Shown here in pieces: positions 8,188 to 17,250 of a DNA stretch of 64,000 bases; position 1 is the first letter of the stretch; each line of letters opens with the position of its first letter. Below the pieces are notes generated by a model. The model worked only from the letters and a program-made list of their open reading frames with translations. It had not been told where the DNA came from and did no database searches. The position numbers and the translations under genes were made by a program. This DNA comes from Turicibacter bilis (GTDB taxonomy: Bacteria; Bacillota_I; Bacilli_A; MOL361; Turicibacteraceae): the NCBI RefSeq assembly GCF_024499055.1, contig NZ_CP071249.1, positions 2,039,001 to 2,103,000 of the forward strand, read 5' to 3'.

Positions 8188-10377
8188 ATGGAACAACAAT
8201 TTATGAATGATTTATATAAGCAAATTGCGAAACAATTAAATATTACAACGAACCAAATTAATGCAGTACTTAAATTATTAGAAGAGGGATCGACGGTTCC
8301 ATTCATTGCTCGTTATCGTAAAGAGGTAACAGGGGCCCTTGATGAAGAACAAATCCGTGAAATTTCTAAAACGTATGAGTACGGGGTAAACTTACAACAA
8401 CGTAAAGATGATGTCATTCGTTTAATTGATGAAAAAGGGATGTTAACACCTGAATTAAAGAAACAAATTTTAAAAGCAGAGAAGTTAACAGAAATTGAGG
8501 ATCTATACCGTCCATTTAAAGAGAAGAAAAAAACGCGTGCAACGATGGCGAAAGCAAAAGGGTTAGAGCCATTAGCACACTATTTATTAACATATCCAGT
8601 AAGCGGTGTTGAAGCTGAGGCTGAAAAATATATCAATGAAGAAATTAAAAGCGTTGATGAGGCTTTACAAGGGGCACGTGATATTATTGCTGAAATTATT
8701 GCCGATAACGCTGATTATCGTAAATGGATTCGTGAGTATATGACGAAAAAAGGTGAGATTCAATCGAAAGTACGTGATGAATCATTAGATGAGCGTAAAG
8801 TTTATGAACAATATTATGATTACAGTGAACCCATCTCACGTATTGTTCCTCACCGTATTTTAGCGATGAACCGTGGAGAATCAGAGAAAATTTTACGTAT
8901 CTCTATTTTAGATGATGCAGAAGGGGTACATCGTTACTTAGTAAAAGAAGTGATTCCTGTTCGCGAAGTGACAGAATCAACAAAACAAGTGAAATTAGCG
9001 ATTGAAGATGCTTATAAGCGTTTAATTAAACCATCGATTGAACGTGAAATTCGTGCCAATTTAAAAGAAGTGGCTGAAAACCAAGCGATTCATATCTTCT
9101 CAGAAAACGTGCGCCAATTATTATTACAACCACCAATGAAAGGAAAAGTGGTTTTAGGAGTGGACCCTGCATTCCGTACCGGATGTAAATTAGCTGTTGT
9201 TGATGAAACAGGAAAAGTTTTAGATATTGATGTGATTTATCCACATGAAAAATCTAAAGGTTCAACGGCTGATCCAAAGTTAGTGGCGGCAGCTCGTGCG
9301 AAGGTCATTGATAAAATTAATAAGTATCAAGTTGAGATTGTTTCTATCGGAAATGGAACAGCTTCACGCGAGACAGAAAGCTTTATCGTTGATGTTTTGA
9401 AAGAAATTAAACATCCAATTTATTATATTATTACAAATGAAGCGGGGGCATCGGTTTATTCTGCTTCAGAATTGGCACGAAAAGAGTTTCCTGATTTACA
9501 GGTCGAAGAACGTTCAGCGGTATCGATCGCACGTCGTTTACAAGATCCATTAGCCGAACTTGTTAAGATTGATCCAAAATCAATTGGGGTTGGACAGTAT
9601 CAGCATGATGTGACGCAATCAAAATTAAATGATTCGTTAAACTTCGTCGTTGAAACAACGGTTAACCAGGTAGGGGTTAATGTTAATACGGCATCACCTG
9701 CGTTATTAAAATATGTAGCGGGACTTTCAGCAACTATCGCGAATAATATTGTTAAACACCGTGATGAGGTTGGGAAGTTTACAAAGCGTGAAGAATTAAA
9801 GAAAGTAGCTCGTTTAGGGGCGAAAACGTATGAGCAAGCGATTGGATTCTTACGTATCATTGATGGAGTGAATCCACTTGATAAAACAGGAATTCACCCT
9901 GAAAGTTATAAAGTAGCAGAACAAGTGCTTGAAACGTTAGGATTTACGAAAGATGATTTAGGAACTCCTGCATTAAAGTCTGCGGTTGAGAAAGCAGATC
10001 GTCAGGATTTAGTTCAAACATTAGGAGTAGGGGAGCATACATTAAATGATATTTTAGATGCATTCGTCGCACCAAACCGTGATCCTCGTGATGATATTGA
10101 AGCACCACTTTTACGCTCTGATGTTTTAAAATTAGAAGATTTAAAACCAGGAATGGAATTACAAGGAACAGTGCGTAACGTCGTAGACTTTGGAGTCTTT
10201 GTTGACTGTGGAGTAAAAGAAGATGGACTCGTTCACTTATCAAAAATGCGCAAGCAATTCGTTAAACATCCAATGGATGTTGTTTCAGTTGGAGATATCG
10301 TTAAAGTGTGGGTAGACTCAGTCGATTTACAACGTAAACGATTAGCTCTGACTATGATTGCTCCAGAAGCACAATAA
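8188..10377 (+). CDS. tex: Tex family S1 RNA-binding protein
   Basis: At 729 residues it has the full Tex/YdcI architecture: N-terminal helical domain with FIARYRKE near residue 40, a YqgF/RuvC-like domain starting at GVDPAFRTGCK (about residue 325), tandem helix-hairpin-helix motifs (about 490-560) and a C-terminal S1 domain (GTVRNVVDFGVFVDCG, about 650-720). Tex binds nucleic acid and associates with the transcription machinery. AAAGGAGGGG upstream supports the start. It is monocistronic with its own terminator. Confidence 0.96.
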   Translation: MEQQFMNDLYKQIAKQLNITTNQINAVLKLLEEGSTVPFIARYRKEVTGALDEEQIREISKTYEYGVNLQQRKDDVIRLIDEKGMLTPELKKQILKAEKLTEIEDLYRPFKEKKKTRATMAKAKGLEPLAHYLLTYPVSGVEAEAEKYINEEIKSVDEALQGARDIIAEIIADNADYRKWIREYMTKKGEIQSKVRDESLDERKVYEQYYDYSEPISRIVPHRILAMNRGESEKILRISILDDAEGVHRYLVKEVIPVREVTESTKQVKLAIEDAYKRLIKPSIEREIRANLKEVAENQAIHIFSENVRQLLLQPPMKGKVVLGVDPAFRTGCKLAVVDETGKVLDIDVIYPHEKSKGSTADPKLVAAARAKVIDKINKYQVEIVSIGNGTASRETESFIVDVLKEIKHPIYYIITNEAGASVYSASELARKEFPDLQVEERSAVSIARRLQDPLAELVKIDPKSIGVGQYQHDVTQSKLNDSLNFVVETTVNQVGVNVNTASPALLKYVAGLSATIANNIVKHRDEVGKFTKREELKKVARLGAKTYEQAIGFLRIIDGVNPLDKTGIHPESYKVAEQVLETLGFTKDDLGTPALKSAVEKADRQDLVQTLGVGEHTLNDILDAFVAPNRDPRDDIEAPLLRSDVLKLEDLKPGMELQGTVRNVVDFGVFVDCGVKEDGLVHLSKMRKQFVKHPMDVVSVGDIVKVWVDSVDLQRKRLALTMIAPEAQ

Positions 10378-10388
10378 TATTTTTAGAT

Positions 10389-10436
10389 AAACAAAGAGGG
10401 ACTATGTCTAACTAGACGTAATCCCTCTTTGTTTAT
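10389..10436. terminator. Terminator after tex
   Basis: AAACAAAGAGGGA pairs with TCCCTCTTTGTTT across about 20 bases; A and T runs on the two sides allow function in both directions. Confidence 0.8.
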
Positions 10437-10457
10437 TTACTGCACCTTGGCTTTAGA

Positions 10458-10619
10458 TTAATTCGAATTATTTTTGATATAAATTTTTAAACATTTAATC
10501 AATAGAATGAGTGCATAAATAACTAAGAAGTAACTAATCAAGTTTAATAGATTAGGTAATCTAAATAAGATGGAAGAAAAGAAACTCATCATAAAGTTTG
10601 TTTCTCCTACTATTTCCAT
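10458..10619 (-). CDS. 53-residue membrane protein ending in IKNNSN
   Basis: The minus strand encodes a short protein with a hydrophobic core (LISYFLVIYALILLI) and a basic tail KCLKIYIKNNSN. Its ATG is preceded by AAAGGAG at good spacing. The plan matches the 48-residue protein at 4951-5097. It is convergent with tex and shares the terminator region. Function unknown; a small regulatory membrane peptide is possible. Confidence 0.55.
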   Translation of the reverse strand: MEIVGETNFMMSFFSSILFRLPNLLNLISYFLVIYALILLIKCLKIYIKNNSN

Positions 10620-10725
10620 GTTATTCTGCTCCTTTCTTTAGGCATAGTATATCACACAAATGGAAAAAAATGTTACAATATCGATGTAACGGTAAGGTGA
10701 TTTTTAATCATGAGAGGAGAGTTTG

Positions 10726-11193
10726 ATGAGTTATTTTAACTTCATTGCTTCAGATTATGAAATGCCAGGTGTGGATAATACAGATAAGCATCGAATGATG
10801 GTTAAAGAAGCAGTTGATAGAGGGCTGATGATGAATGAATATGATTTACCTTTAGATTCAGAAGTTTTAATCTATGAAACAGAGGAAGAGTTTGATGAGC
10901 TCATGATCCATTCTAGTGATTTTATTAATGATAAAGTAGTTCGCACTCATACGAAAAAATCTTATCTGAATGATGTTCATTTAGGGTCATGTGAGTGTCA
11001 CTATGAGGCCTTACTTTGTTATCTTTATCAAAATATGAAGCCTGGAACAACAGTTGAACTTTGGAAGATTTGGGTGAGCGAACTTGAAAAGCCGATTGTA
11101 AAAACTATCAATTTACAAGATCTTACGATTCAACATCTCGATACCATGCTAAAGCATCAAAATAAAACGAGTGCCTTATTTATAAAGAACTAA
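10726..11193 (+). CDS. Conserved hypothetical cytoplasmic protein, 155 residues
   Basis: No signal, membrane segment or motif that I recognise. It is acidic in the first half (YETEEEFDELM) and has a Cys-rich patch, GSCECHYEALLC, near residues 90-100. A GAGGAGAG ribosome binding site supports the ATG at 10726. It lies alone between tex and the parvulin gene. The Cys/His cluster could bind metal, but there is no second half-site to support that. Confidence 0.75.
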   Translation: MSYFNFIASDYEMPGVDNTDKHRMMVKEAVDRGLMMNEYDLPLDSEVLIYETEEEFDELMIHSSDFINDKVVRTHTKKSYLNDVHLGSCECHYEALLCYLYQNMKPGTTVELWKIWVSELEKPIVKTINLQDLTIQHLDTMLKHQNKTSALFIKN

Positions 11194-11515
11194 AAACAGA
11201 TAATAGTTATTATCGAGTATAAGTACAATAGATGAAAGTTTTTTATCTTTATTATAGCTCTCATAATTTTGACCAAAGAATCGAGCGTTCTTTTTTATTC
11301 ACAGATTGTAATATTAAGTGCGAACATGATGGGATTAGTTTATTACACTAATGCTATGAAATGTTTGGATGTTAAAAAGGTGTTATTCCTATTTATATAT
11401 AGGGAATTGTGGATAATATTGAAATACCGATGAATAATTTGGTATATATATTTACTAAAGTTGAAATAAATAATACAATAGGTCTATAAAAAGAACCCGA
11501 AAGGATGTTACGATC
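11194..11515. other. Intergenic stretch upstream of the parvulin gene
   Basis: AT-rich, with a pair of short inverted segments (CCTATTTATATATAGG near 11390) but no ORF with a ribosome binding site. Presumably carries the promoter of the downstream gene. Confidence 0.4.
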
Positions 11516-12235
11516 ATGTCAAAAGTATTAGCAAAAGTTAAAGATTATGCTATCACTGAAGAAATGTTAAATGAAACAGTTGAAGCATTACGTACTCAAC
11601 AAAATATTAATATTACATCAGAAGAACAAAAACAAGATTTATTAGACGAATTAATTGCACGTCAATTAGTTGTTGAAGATGCAATTGAGTCAGGATTAAC
11701 ACAAACAGAAGAATTCCAAAAATTATATCGTGAATTTGTTTTCCAACACAGCATTGGACAAATGTTTAAAACAATCAATGTAACAGATGAAGAATGTGAA
11801 GCATACTACAACGAAAATAAAGAACAATTCAAAGAAGAAATGATTCGTGCGGCTCATATCTTAGTTGAAGAAGAGGAGCAAGCTAATGAATTATTAGCAG
11901 CAATCGAAGGTGGAGCAGACTTCCATGAATTAGCAAGCGCAAACTCTAAATGTCCATCTGGATCACGTGGTGGAGATTTAGGAGATTTCGGTCGTGGACA
12001 AATGGTTCCTGAATTCGAGCAAGCAGCATTCGCTTTAAATATCGGAGAAATCTCAGGAGTGGTTAAAACACAATTCGGTTACCACTTAATCAAATTATTA
12101 GATAAAAAAGATATTGTTCCATTCACTGATGTAAAAGGTCAAATTCAACAATACTTAACATCTAAAAAACAAAACGAAATGTACTCTAACTTCACTCAAG
12201 GATTAAAATCTAAATATACAGTAGAAAAAGCTTAA
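11516..12235 (+). CDS. Peptidyl-prolyl cis-trans isomerase, parvulin type, cytoplasmic
   Basis: A 239-residue protein with an N-terminal SurA-like helical region and a rotamase domain from about residue 115 (IRAAHILVEEEEQA ... GGDLGDFGRGQMVPEFEQAAF ... KTQFGYHLIKL). The family speeds proline isomerisation and chaperones folding. There is no signal peptide or lipobox, so unlike PrsA it should act in the cytoplasm. GAAAGGATG precedes the ATG. The gene ends just upstream of the acpP promoter. Confidence 0.92.
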   Translation: MSKVLAKVKDYAITEEMLNETVEALRTQQNINITSEEQKQDLLDELIARQLVVEDAIESGLTQTEEFQKLYREFVFQHSIGQMFKTINVTDEECEAYYNENKEQFKEEMIRAAHILVEEEEQANELLAAIEGGADFHELASANSKCPSGSRGGDLGDFGRGQMVPEFEQAAFALNIGEISGVVKTQFGYHLIKLLDKKDIVPFTDVKGQIQQYLTSKKQNEMYSNFTQGLKSKYTVEKA

Positions 12236-12242
12236 AAAAGTA

Positions 12243-12271
12243 TTTACTTTGTATTTCAAACTATTTATAAT
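12243..12271 (+). promoter_or_regulatory. acpP promoter with a FabT-box-like palindrome in the spacer
   Basis: TTTACT (12243-12248) and TATAAT (12266-12271) are spaced by 17 bases. The spacer and the edge of the -35 hold ACTTTGTATTTCAAACT (12246-12262), which agrees at most positions with the published FabT box ANTTTGATTATCAAATT. fabT itself lies just downstream of acpP. Confidence 0.6.
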
Positions 12272-12303
12272 AATACTATAGTTAGATGAAGGAGGAAGTT
12301 AAA

Positions 12304-12528
12304 ATGGTATTTGATCGCGTTAAAGAAATTATTGTAGATGAATTAGGTGTAGATGAGGCAGCAGTATCAATTGAATCAACGTTAGAAGATTTAGGAGCTG
12401 ACTCATTAGACGCTGTAGAATTAATCATGGCATTAGAAGAAGAATACGATTTAGAAATCGCTGAAGAAGATGCAAAATCAATGAAAAGCGTAAAAAATAT
12501 CGTTGAATATATCGAAAGCCATCAATAA
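12304..12528 (+). CDS. acpP: Acyl carrier protein
   Basis: A 74-residue acidic four-helix protein with the phosphopantetheine attachment motif GADSLD (Ser34). It carries growing acyl chains in fatty acid synthesis. The ATG at 12304 lies at proper spacing from GGAGG; the upstream in-frame ATG at 12286 sits on the ribosome binding site itself. It is unusual in being separate from the fab gene cluster, but is next to fabT, and a FabT-like box overlaps its promoter. A terminator follows. Confidence 0.97.
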   Translation: MVFDRVKEIIVDELGVDEAAVSIESTLEDLGADSLDAVELIMALEEEYDLEIAEEDAKSMKSVKNIVEYIESHQ

Positions 12529-12537
12529 TTTGAGCTT

Positions 12538-12577
12538 AACTAGGAGAGTGATTAAACCCATTCTCCTAGTTTTTTAA
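12538..12577 (+). terminator. Terminator after acpP
   Basis: AACTAGGAGAGTG pairs with CATTCTCCTAGTT and is followed by T6. Confidence 0.9.
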
Positions 12578-12718
12578 ACAAAATAAAAAAACGGTCATAA
12601 TTCATTTAATTTCGCTCAATCTAAATTTATAGATGATATAATGTAAGCGGTTGTGTTTTGCTTGGAAATATAAAAAATATGAGCGATTTCGCTTGACTTT
12701 AAATTAGGAGGTGCAAGG

Positions 12719-13165
12719 GTGGAACGTTCAAGAAAAGTAGTTAATGATTTATTAACAGATGTTTTTAACCAAATTTTAATTTTAGAAGAACGTAACTTAA
12801 CTGAGCACGATGCGGTCGATGTGACAATGACGGAGATTCATGTTATTGAAGCCATCCGTAAGTGTGAACCAGCCACAATGGGGACAGTTTCTAAACGTTT
12901 AATGATTACGATGGGAACTTTAACAACTTCAGTTAACCGTTTAGTTGAAAAAGGTTATGTGACACGTAAGCGTGATGTCAATGATCGTCGTGTTGTTTTG
13001 CTAGATTTAACTGAAAAAGGGCAAAAGGTTTTTGAAATTCATGAAGAATTCCATGAGGAATTAGTCAACGCGGCATTAAAAGATTTAGAATTCCGTGAAG
13101 ATTTAGTTCAAGCCTTAGAGAGTATTTATCGTTTCTTTAAAAAATTACAAGAAAAGCATCAATAA
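12719..13165 (+). CDS. fabT: FabT-like MarR family regulator of fatty acid synthesis
   Basis: A 148-residue MarR protein: winged helix between about residues 38 and 105 (MTEIHVIEAI ... MGTVSKRLMITMGTLTTSVNRLVEKGYVTRKRD). The recognition helix and the LNDLLTD-type N-terminus resemble FabT of lactic acid bacteria, which represses fab genes when bound to acyl-ACP. The start is GTG with TAGGAGGTG upstream. Position directly after acpP and the FabT-like box in the acpP promoter support the call. It probably controls fab genes elsewhere. Confidence 0.82.
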   Translation: MERSRKVVNDLLTDVFNQILILEERNLTEHDAVDVTMTEIHVIEAIRKCEPATMGTVSKRLMITMGTLTTSVNRLVEKGYVTRKRDVNDRRVVLLDLTEKGQKVFEIHEEFHEELVNAALKDLEFREDLVQALESIYRFFKKLQEKHQ

Positions 13166-13268
13166 CGCTCTTATTGGCGAATTAAGTAAGATAATTACAA
13201 AAAATTCATAAGGAATCAATTTCAATTATATGGTTTAATAGTCATATAAGAGGAGTTGATTTTTTTTT

Positions 13269-14237
13269 ATGTTTAAATCAGTTATATCAAAAACGCTAGT
13301 CATTGCCAGTTTATTAGTGGGGGGCTTCTTATTGAAAGTAAGTGCCGCCCCAATAGCAGAGGACGTTAATTTATATAATCATTATAATTTATTTTATGGT
13401 CTCAATCATGAGGAGCTATTATTTATGCTTTATCATGGGTATGGATTTAAGACTAATCACGTGTTAACCGCTTCAGATATTGACTTAAATCTTGTGAGTG
13501 ATTATGCGCTACTTGTTAATTTAACGACCAATGAGGTTATCTATGAGAAAAATGCTTACCAAAGAACTTACCCAGCTTCATTGACGAAGATGATGACTGT
13601 CTTAGTGGGTATCGAACATAGACCAGATGGACCGATTACTATTGATATCGATTATAATACGCTTGCAGAAGAGGGAGCCGCGATTGCAGGATTCGTAAAT
13701 GGAGAAAGCGTCTCGTATGACGATTTATTATATGGAACGATGCTACCTTCTGGAGCGGATGCGGCACTTATGATTGCAAAAGTAGTCGCTGGTTCAGAGG
13801 AAGGATTCGTCGCACTGATGAACGAGAAAGCTCAAGAATTGGGAATGGAAGATACTCATTTCACAAATGTCGTAGGCCTTCATGACGATAATCATTACTC
13901 AACACCATGGGACTTAGCTATTTTAGAGAAAGTTGCTTTAAAGAATGATGAGTTTAGAGAGATTTTTTCTGCTAAATCTTATACAACTACAAGTTCGAGC
14001 CGATTAACTTTTACGAGCCGTATGTTTGATCGTATGGGAGATCCGGTTTTTGATGGAGGAGAAGTCTTAGGTGGAAAAACAGGTTATACGGAAGAAGCTG
14101 CCCTATGTTTAGCTAGCTATGCTACGGATGGCAAGAACGAATATGCATTAGTGACAACACATGCTAATGGGAGTCCGTATACACCACAATATCACGTGCT
14201 GGATGCGTTAGAAGGTTATGATTATTTTTTGAATTAG
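13269..14237 (+). CDS. D-alanyl-D-alanine carboxypeptidase (DacA/PBP5 family)
   Basis: An exported 322-residue protein with a signal peptide (LVIASLLVGGFLLKVSAAP). It has the SxxK nucleophile motif SLTK at residues 104-107 and the KTG motif in GGKTGYT. The SxN motif position reads SGADAA, so the usual Asn is Ala; this variant may still be active but deserves attention. The enzyme trims the terminal D-Ala of peptidoglycan stem peptides outside the cell. No long C-terminal anchor domain follows, so it is shorter than classical PBP5. AGAGGAG precedes the ATG. Confidence 0.9.
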   Translation: MFKSVISKTLVIASLLVGGFLLKVSAAPIAEDVNLYNHYNLFYGLNHEELLFMLYHGYGFKTNHVLTASDIDLNLVSDYALLVNLTTNEVIYEKNAYQRTYPASLTKMMTVLVGIEHRPDGPITIDIDYNTLAEEGAAIAGFVNGESVSYDDLLYGTMLPSGADAALMIAKVVAGSEEGFVALMNEKAQELGMEDTHFTNVVGLHDDNHYSTPWDLAILEKVALKNDEFREIFSAKSYTTTSSSRLTFTSRMFDRMGDPVFDGGEVLGGKTGYTEEAALCLASYATDGKNEYALVTTHANGSPYTPQYHVLDALEGYDYFLN

Positions 14238-14351
14238 AGAATCAATTGATTAAATAGCCCCTATATACCCGTAACCTTAGTCGTGAGTAGTTCAAAAGTC
14301 AGGACTTTATCCACAAGCAGAAGATTGTATCAAAGAAATTACAAATGATTT

Positions 14352-14402
14352 AAAGAGCATAAGTGATATAATCCCCTTGTTATATCACTTATGCTCTTTT
14401 TA
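14352..14402 (+). terminator. Strong terminator after the carboxypeptidase gene
   Basis: A 20-bp stem (AAAGAGCATAAGTGATATAA with its complement) closes over a 7-base loop and ends in T5. Confidence 0.92.
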
Positions 14403-14494
14403 AAGTGGTAATGTTGTTCATAATGTAACAAAATTAAGAATAATTATTGAGAAAAATTGTAAGACTAAGGGTAGATTAAAGAGGGAATGATATT

Positions 14495-15274
14495 ATGAAT
14501 TTAAAAAAGAAGGTAGCTCATCAACCATTTTCATGTGAATTAGAAGGAGCAACAACAGCAGTGATTTTTATTCATGGGATTTTAGAAGGACCGTATCAAT
14601 TTCATGGATTAGCTGAAAAGATTTTAGATCAAGGAATGTCATCTTTCGGAATTTTACTCCCTGGACATGGTGGCAGTGCACGAGAGTTTGCTAAAAGTCA
14701 TCGTAAGCAGTGGATAAAGTACGTTAACTGCCAGATTGAAGAGATTTCAAAGAAATATCCACAGATTATTCTTGTGGGACATTCAATGGGGACGTTATTA
14801 TCATTATTAGTATGTGAAAAGCATGAGGCTGTCGTTGGGGTTGTCTGTTTGGCAACTCCGTTATCGGTTAAGGTTAGCTTAAAAGGATTTGTTTGTTCAC
14901 TTAAGGTATTAACAGGACATTATAGTCAAGATGATGAATATGTATTAGCCAGTTATCGGGCTTGGAGTATTTCAAAAGGAACGTGGGGGGATTATCTTAA
15001 ATGGATTCCAAGATATTTAGATTTATTCCACTTAATATATGAGACGAAAAAACAATTACCTATGATTAAAAAGCCGTTATTATTCATTCACTGTCAATGT
15101 GATGAATTTGTTAGAAATAGAACAACGAAAATTTTGAAAAAGAAATTAACGGGCGATAATTATGAATTGATTGAACTTTGTAAATCAGGACATTTCTATT
15201 ATAGAGGAGATGAAAGTCAAACATTAGAACAAGCCATTCTTAAGTTTGTAACACAGTTTAAAGTTGATAACTAA
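14495..15274 (+). CDS. Alpha/beta hydrolase, carboxylesterase/lysophospholipase-like
   Basis: A 259-residue cytoplasmic protein with the oxyanion HG motif (VIFIHGILEGP), nucleophile elbow GHSMG (about residue 95-99), an acid residue in HCQCDEFV and a His in SGHFYY near the C-terminus. This completes a Ser-Asp-His triad of the esterase/monoacylglycerol lipase type. Start supported by GAGGGAATG. A bidirectional terminator separates it from the convergent methyltransferase. Substrate unknown. Confidence 0.85.
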   Translation: MNLKKKVAHQPFSCELEGATTAVIFIHGILEGPYQFHGLAEKILDQGMSSFGILLPGHGGSAREFAKSHRKQWIKYVNCQIEEISKKYPQIILVGHSMGTLLSLLVCEKHEAVVGVVCLATPLSVKVSLKGFVCSLKVLTGHYSQDDEYVLASYRAWSISKGTWGDYLKWIPRYLDLFHLIYETKKQLPMIKKPLLFIHCQCDEFVRNRTTKILKKKLTGDNYELIELCKSGHFYYRGDESQTLEQAILKFVTQFKVDN

Positions 15275-15277
15275 ATA

Positions 15278-15313
15278 CAAAAGGCGTCGTTTTTAAAAAC
15301 GACGCCTTTTGTA
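15278..15313. terminator. Bidirectional terminator
   Basis: ACAAAAGGCGTCGTTTTT is followed at once by its complement, giving an almost loopless stem flanked by A and T runs. It serves both convergent genes. Confidence 0.9.
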
Positions 15314-15318
15314 TGTGA

Positions 15319-15924
15319 TTATTTAATGCCTACAACGCTGAATAAACTATAGGGATGCTTTTTATTTTCAACTGGTTTATAACTTGAATAGAATTTACGT
15401 CCACTAACTTCTTTTAGTCCTGCTTCTGTTAAGGCACTAACCATTTCATTAATCGTAAATCCATGGTGTCCCTCAAAGTTTTCATGCTCACGATGAAATT
15501 CCCCGTTATCAGGAAGTAAATCGACAATAATCAGCTTTCCATTTGTTTTTAAATAGCTAACTAATTTCTTAATGACCGATTGAAAATCTTTGATATGATG
15601 CATCACCATGGAACTATAGATGATATCAAATTTTCGATCAAAGTCTGATTCTAAGATATCCCCTGTATAAGTTTGTATATTAGTTATATTTTGGTCGACT
15701 AGTTTTTGTTCAAGCTCTTTAATCATTTTGCTAGAGCTATCCACCATTAACCCTTCTGAAATTTTCTTTTTTAGATTTAAGGAGATTAGACCTGTTCCAC
15801 ATCCGAATTCCATCACTTCAAGCGGTCCATGACCGATATAACTTTCAATTTCAATACTCACTGCTTGAGCACGCTTGATGCGGATATCGGTATCCAAAGT
15901 TGATGCTAGTTGGTTGAAATCCAA
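15319..15924 (-). CDS. Class I SAM-dependent methyltransferase
   Basis: About 201 residues with motif I MEFGCGTGLISLNL, the acidic end of beta-2 (LMVDSSSKM), motif IV region IIYSSMVMHHI and a DLLPDNGEFHREHE segment typical of small-molecule methyltransferases. I favour a TTG start at 15924, eight bases after AAAGGGAG; the longer ATG start at 15957 has no ribosome binding site. No partner gene is adjacent, so the substrate is unknown. Confidence 0.85.
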   Translation of the reverse strand: MDFNQLASTLDTDIRIKRAQAVSIEIESYIGHGPLEVMEFGCGTGLISLNLKKKISEGLMVDSSSKMIKELEQKLVDQNITNIQTYTGDILESDFDRKFDIIYSSMVMHHIKDFQSVIKKLVSYLKTNGKLIIVDLLPDNGEFHREHENFEGHHGFTINEMVSALTEAGLKEVSGRKFYSSYKPVENKKHPYSLFSVVGIK

Positions 15925-15957
15925 ATTCACCACTCCCTTTTGAAACAATTTAAGCAT

Positions 15958-16497
15958 TTAGCGATAATAGTATTATTTTATCATATTTCAAGCTATTTGA
16001 CATGTTTTCTAATAGAATACCACTCTACATTAATTGACATATATTTACACTATCTGTAAAACATAAAAGATACAAATGAGAAGTTGTATGAGTGATTGCT
16101 CTATATTAGGATATCAGTTAGTTAATTTTTGATAAATGTTTACTTAATTTAGATGAACGATTCAGGAATAAACCAATGATTTATTAGCGATAGGGTGTCT
16201 ATACTCACGATCATCTATTGAATAAAACTATCACAAAAATTAAGCATTATTAAAGTAAGTGATTAATAATATGTTGTATAAGAAGTAGAAATCTTTATTA
16301 AAGTTGTTTAATAAGCTTAAACCTGGTGTAGCCAATGTACGCTATTCATCTGTTTCTGTATAGACGATATTAGTAAAAAGATGGTAAACTTAACATCAGA
16401 ACAAGTTGGATTAAAGGTTAGGTGAGGAGTAGCAATCATCTTTCCACTTGTGTGATGTATCGGAATTTTATTGTTAAAAAAAGGGAGACGTTGAAAA
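15958..16497. other. Intergenic region with no recognised gene
   Basis: About 540 AT-rich bases. Open frames at 16317-16550 (-) and 16422-16628 (+) overlap the following membrane protein gene in other frames and are taken as spurious. No RNA motif recognised. Confidence 0.5.
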
Positions 16498-17160
16498 ATG
16501 TTAAAGAGGAAGACAATCAAACAAATAGTTGTAGAAGGGGTAGGTGCCATTTGGTTCTTTCTAGCGCTCGTATCAACAATTGTTTTGATCGTATTAAATT
16601 GTACTCCAATTTATCAATATGTGATTGATAAGTATCAATTATCGCTAATCACAGGTCTATCAGCAGAAAAGTTAATGTTAAACTATAAAAGTATTATTTC
16701 TTACTTACAAAGGCCAAGCGGAGGTTATTTAGAATTACCAGATTTCGTAATGAGTGAAGCGGGAATGATTCATTTCGCAGATGTTAAAAATATTTTTCTA
16801 GCTTTATATATCATTGTATTATTATTTATTGTTGCCCTGGGAATCTTTATTGTTATGAAGCATCAGCATAAAGATAAATGTATTTTATCAATTTTCAATC
16901 AAGGAGCTAATCTAGTCTTCATTGTTTTTGGAGTATTAATTTGTTTAATTACGTTTAATTTCTCTAATACATTTACAATGTTCCATAAGATTTTTTTTAG
17001 AAATGATTACTGGGTATTTGATTATCGAACAGATCCTGTTATCCTAGCATTACCAGAACAATTGTTTATGCTGTTAAGTATCATTATTATTGTCTTTTTA
17101 TTTGTAGTCTGTGGATTAATTAAATATACTTATTATAAAATGAAAAAGTCTAACAACTAG
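16498..17160 (+). CDS. TIGR01906 family integral membrane protein
   Basis: A 220-residue protein with four to five membrane segments. Features typical of the TIGR01906/DUF1461 family are visible: HFADVKNIF before the second segment, and FHKIFFRNDYWVFDYRTDPVI..LPEQLF before the last. The family is common in Firmicutes and its role is unknown. The ribosome binding site is GGGAG. It is a single gene with a terminator overlapping its stop region. Confidence 0.82.
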   Translation: MLKRKTIKQIVVEGVGAIWFFLALVSTIVLIVLNCTPIYQYVIDKYQLSLITGLSAEKLMLNYKSIISYLQRPSGGYLELPDFVMSEAGMIHFADVKNIFLALYIIVLLFIVALGIFIVMKHQHKDKCILSIFNQGANLVFIVFGVLICLITFNFSNTFTMFHKIFFRNDYWVFDYRTDPVILALPEQLFMLLSIIIIVFLFVVCGLIKYTYYKMKKSNN

Positions 17161-17173
17161 TTAGACTTTTTTT
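17143..17173 (+). terminator. Terminator overlapping the end of the TIGR01906 gene
   Basis: AAAAAGTCTAACAACTAG folds onto TTAGACTTTTTTT; the stem begins within the last codons of the gene. Confidence 0.85.
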
Positions 17174-17250
17174 ATCAATTCATCAAATTTATATATTAGA
17201 TGGCAAACACCTACATACACTATAATAACAATAAATGTGAGGTGTTAGTA

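Noticed and set aside
9026-10243. Minus-strand open frames inside tex (9026-9244, 9600-9860, 9944-10243)
   Set aside because: They are shadows of a well-supported coding frame, with no ribosome binding sites and odd composition.
16317-16628. Open frames overlapping the start of the TIGR01906 gene
   Set aside because: They conflict with a supported start at 16498 with GGGAG and encode no recognisable protein.
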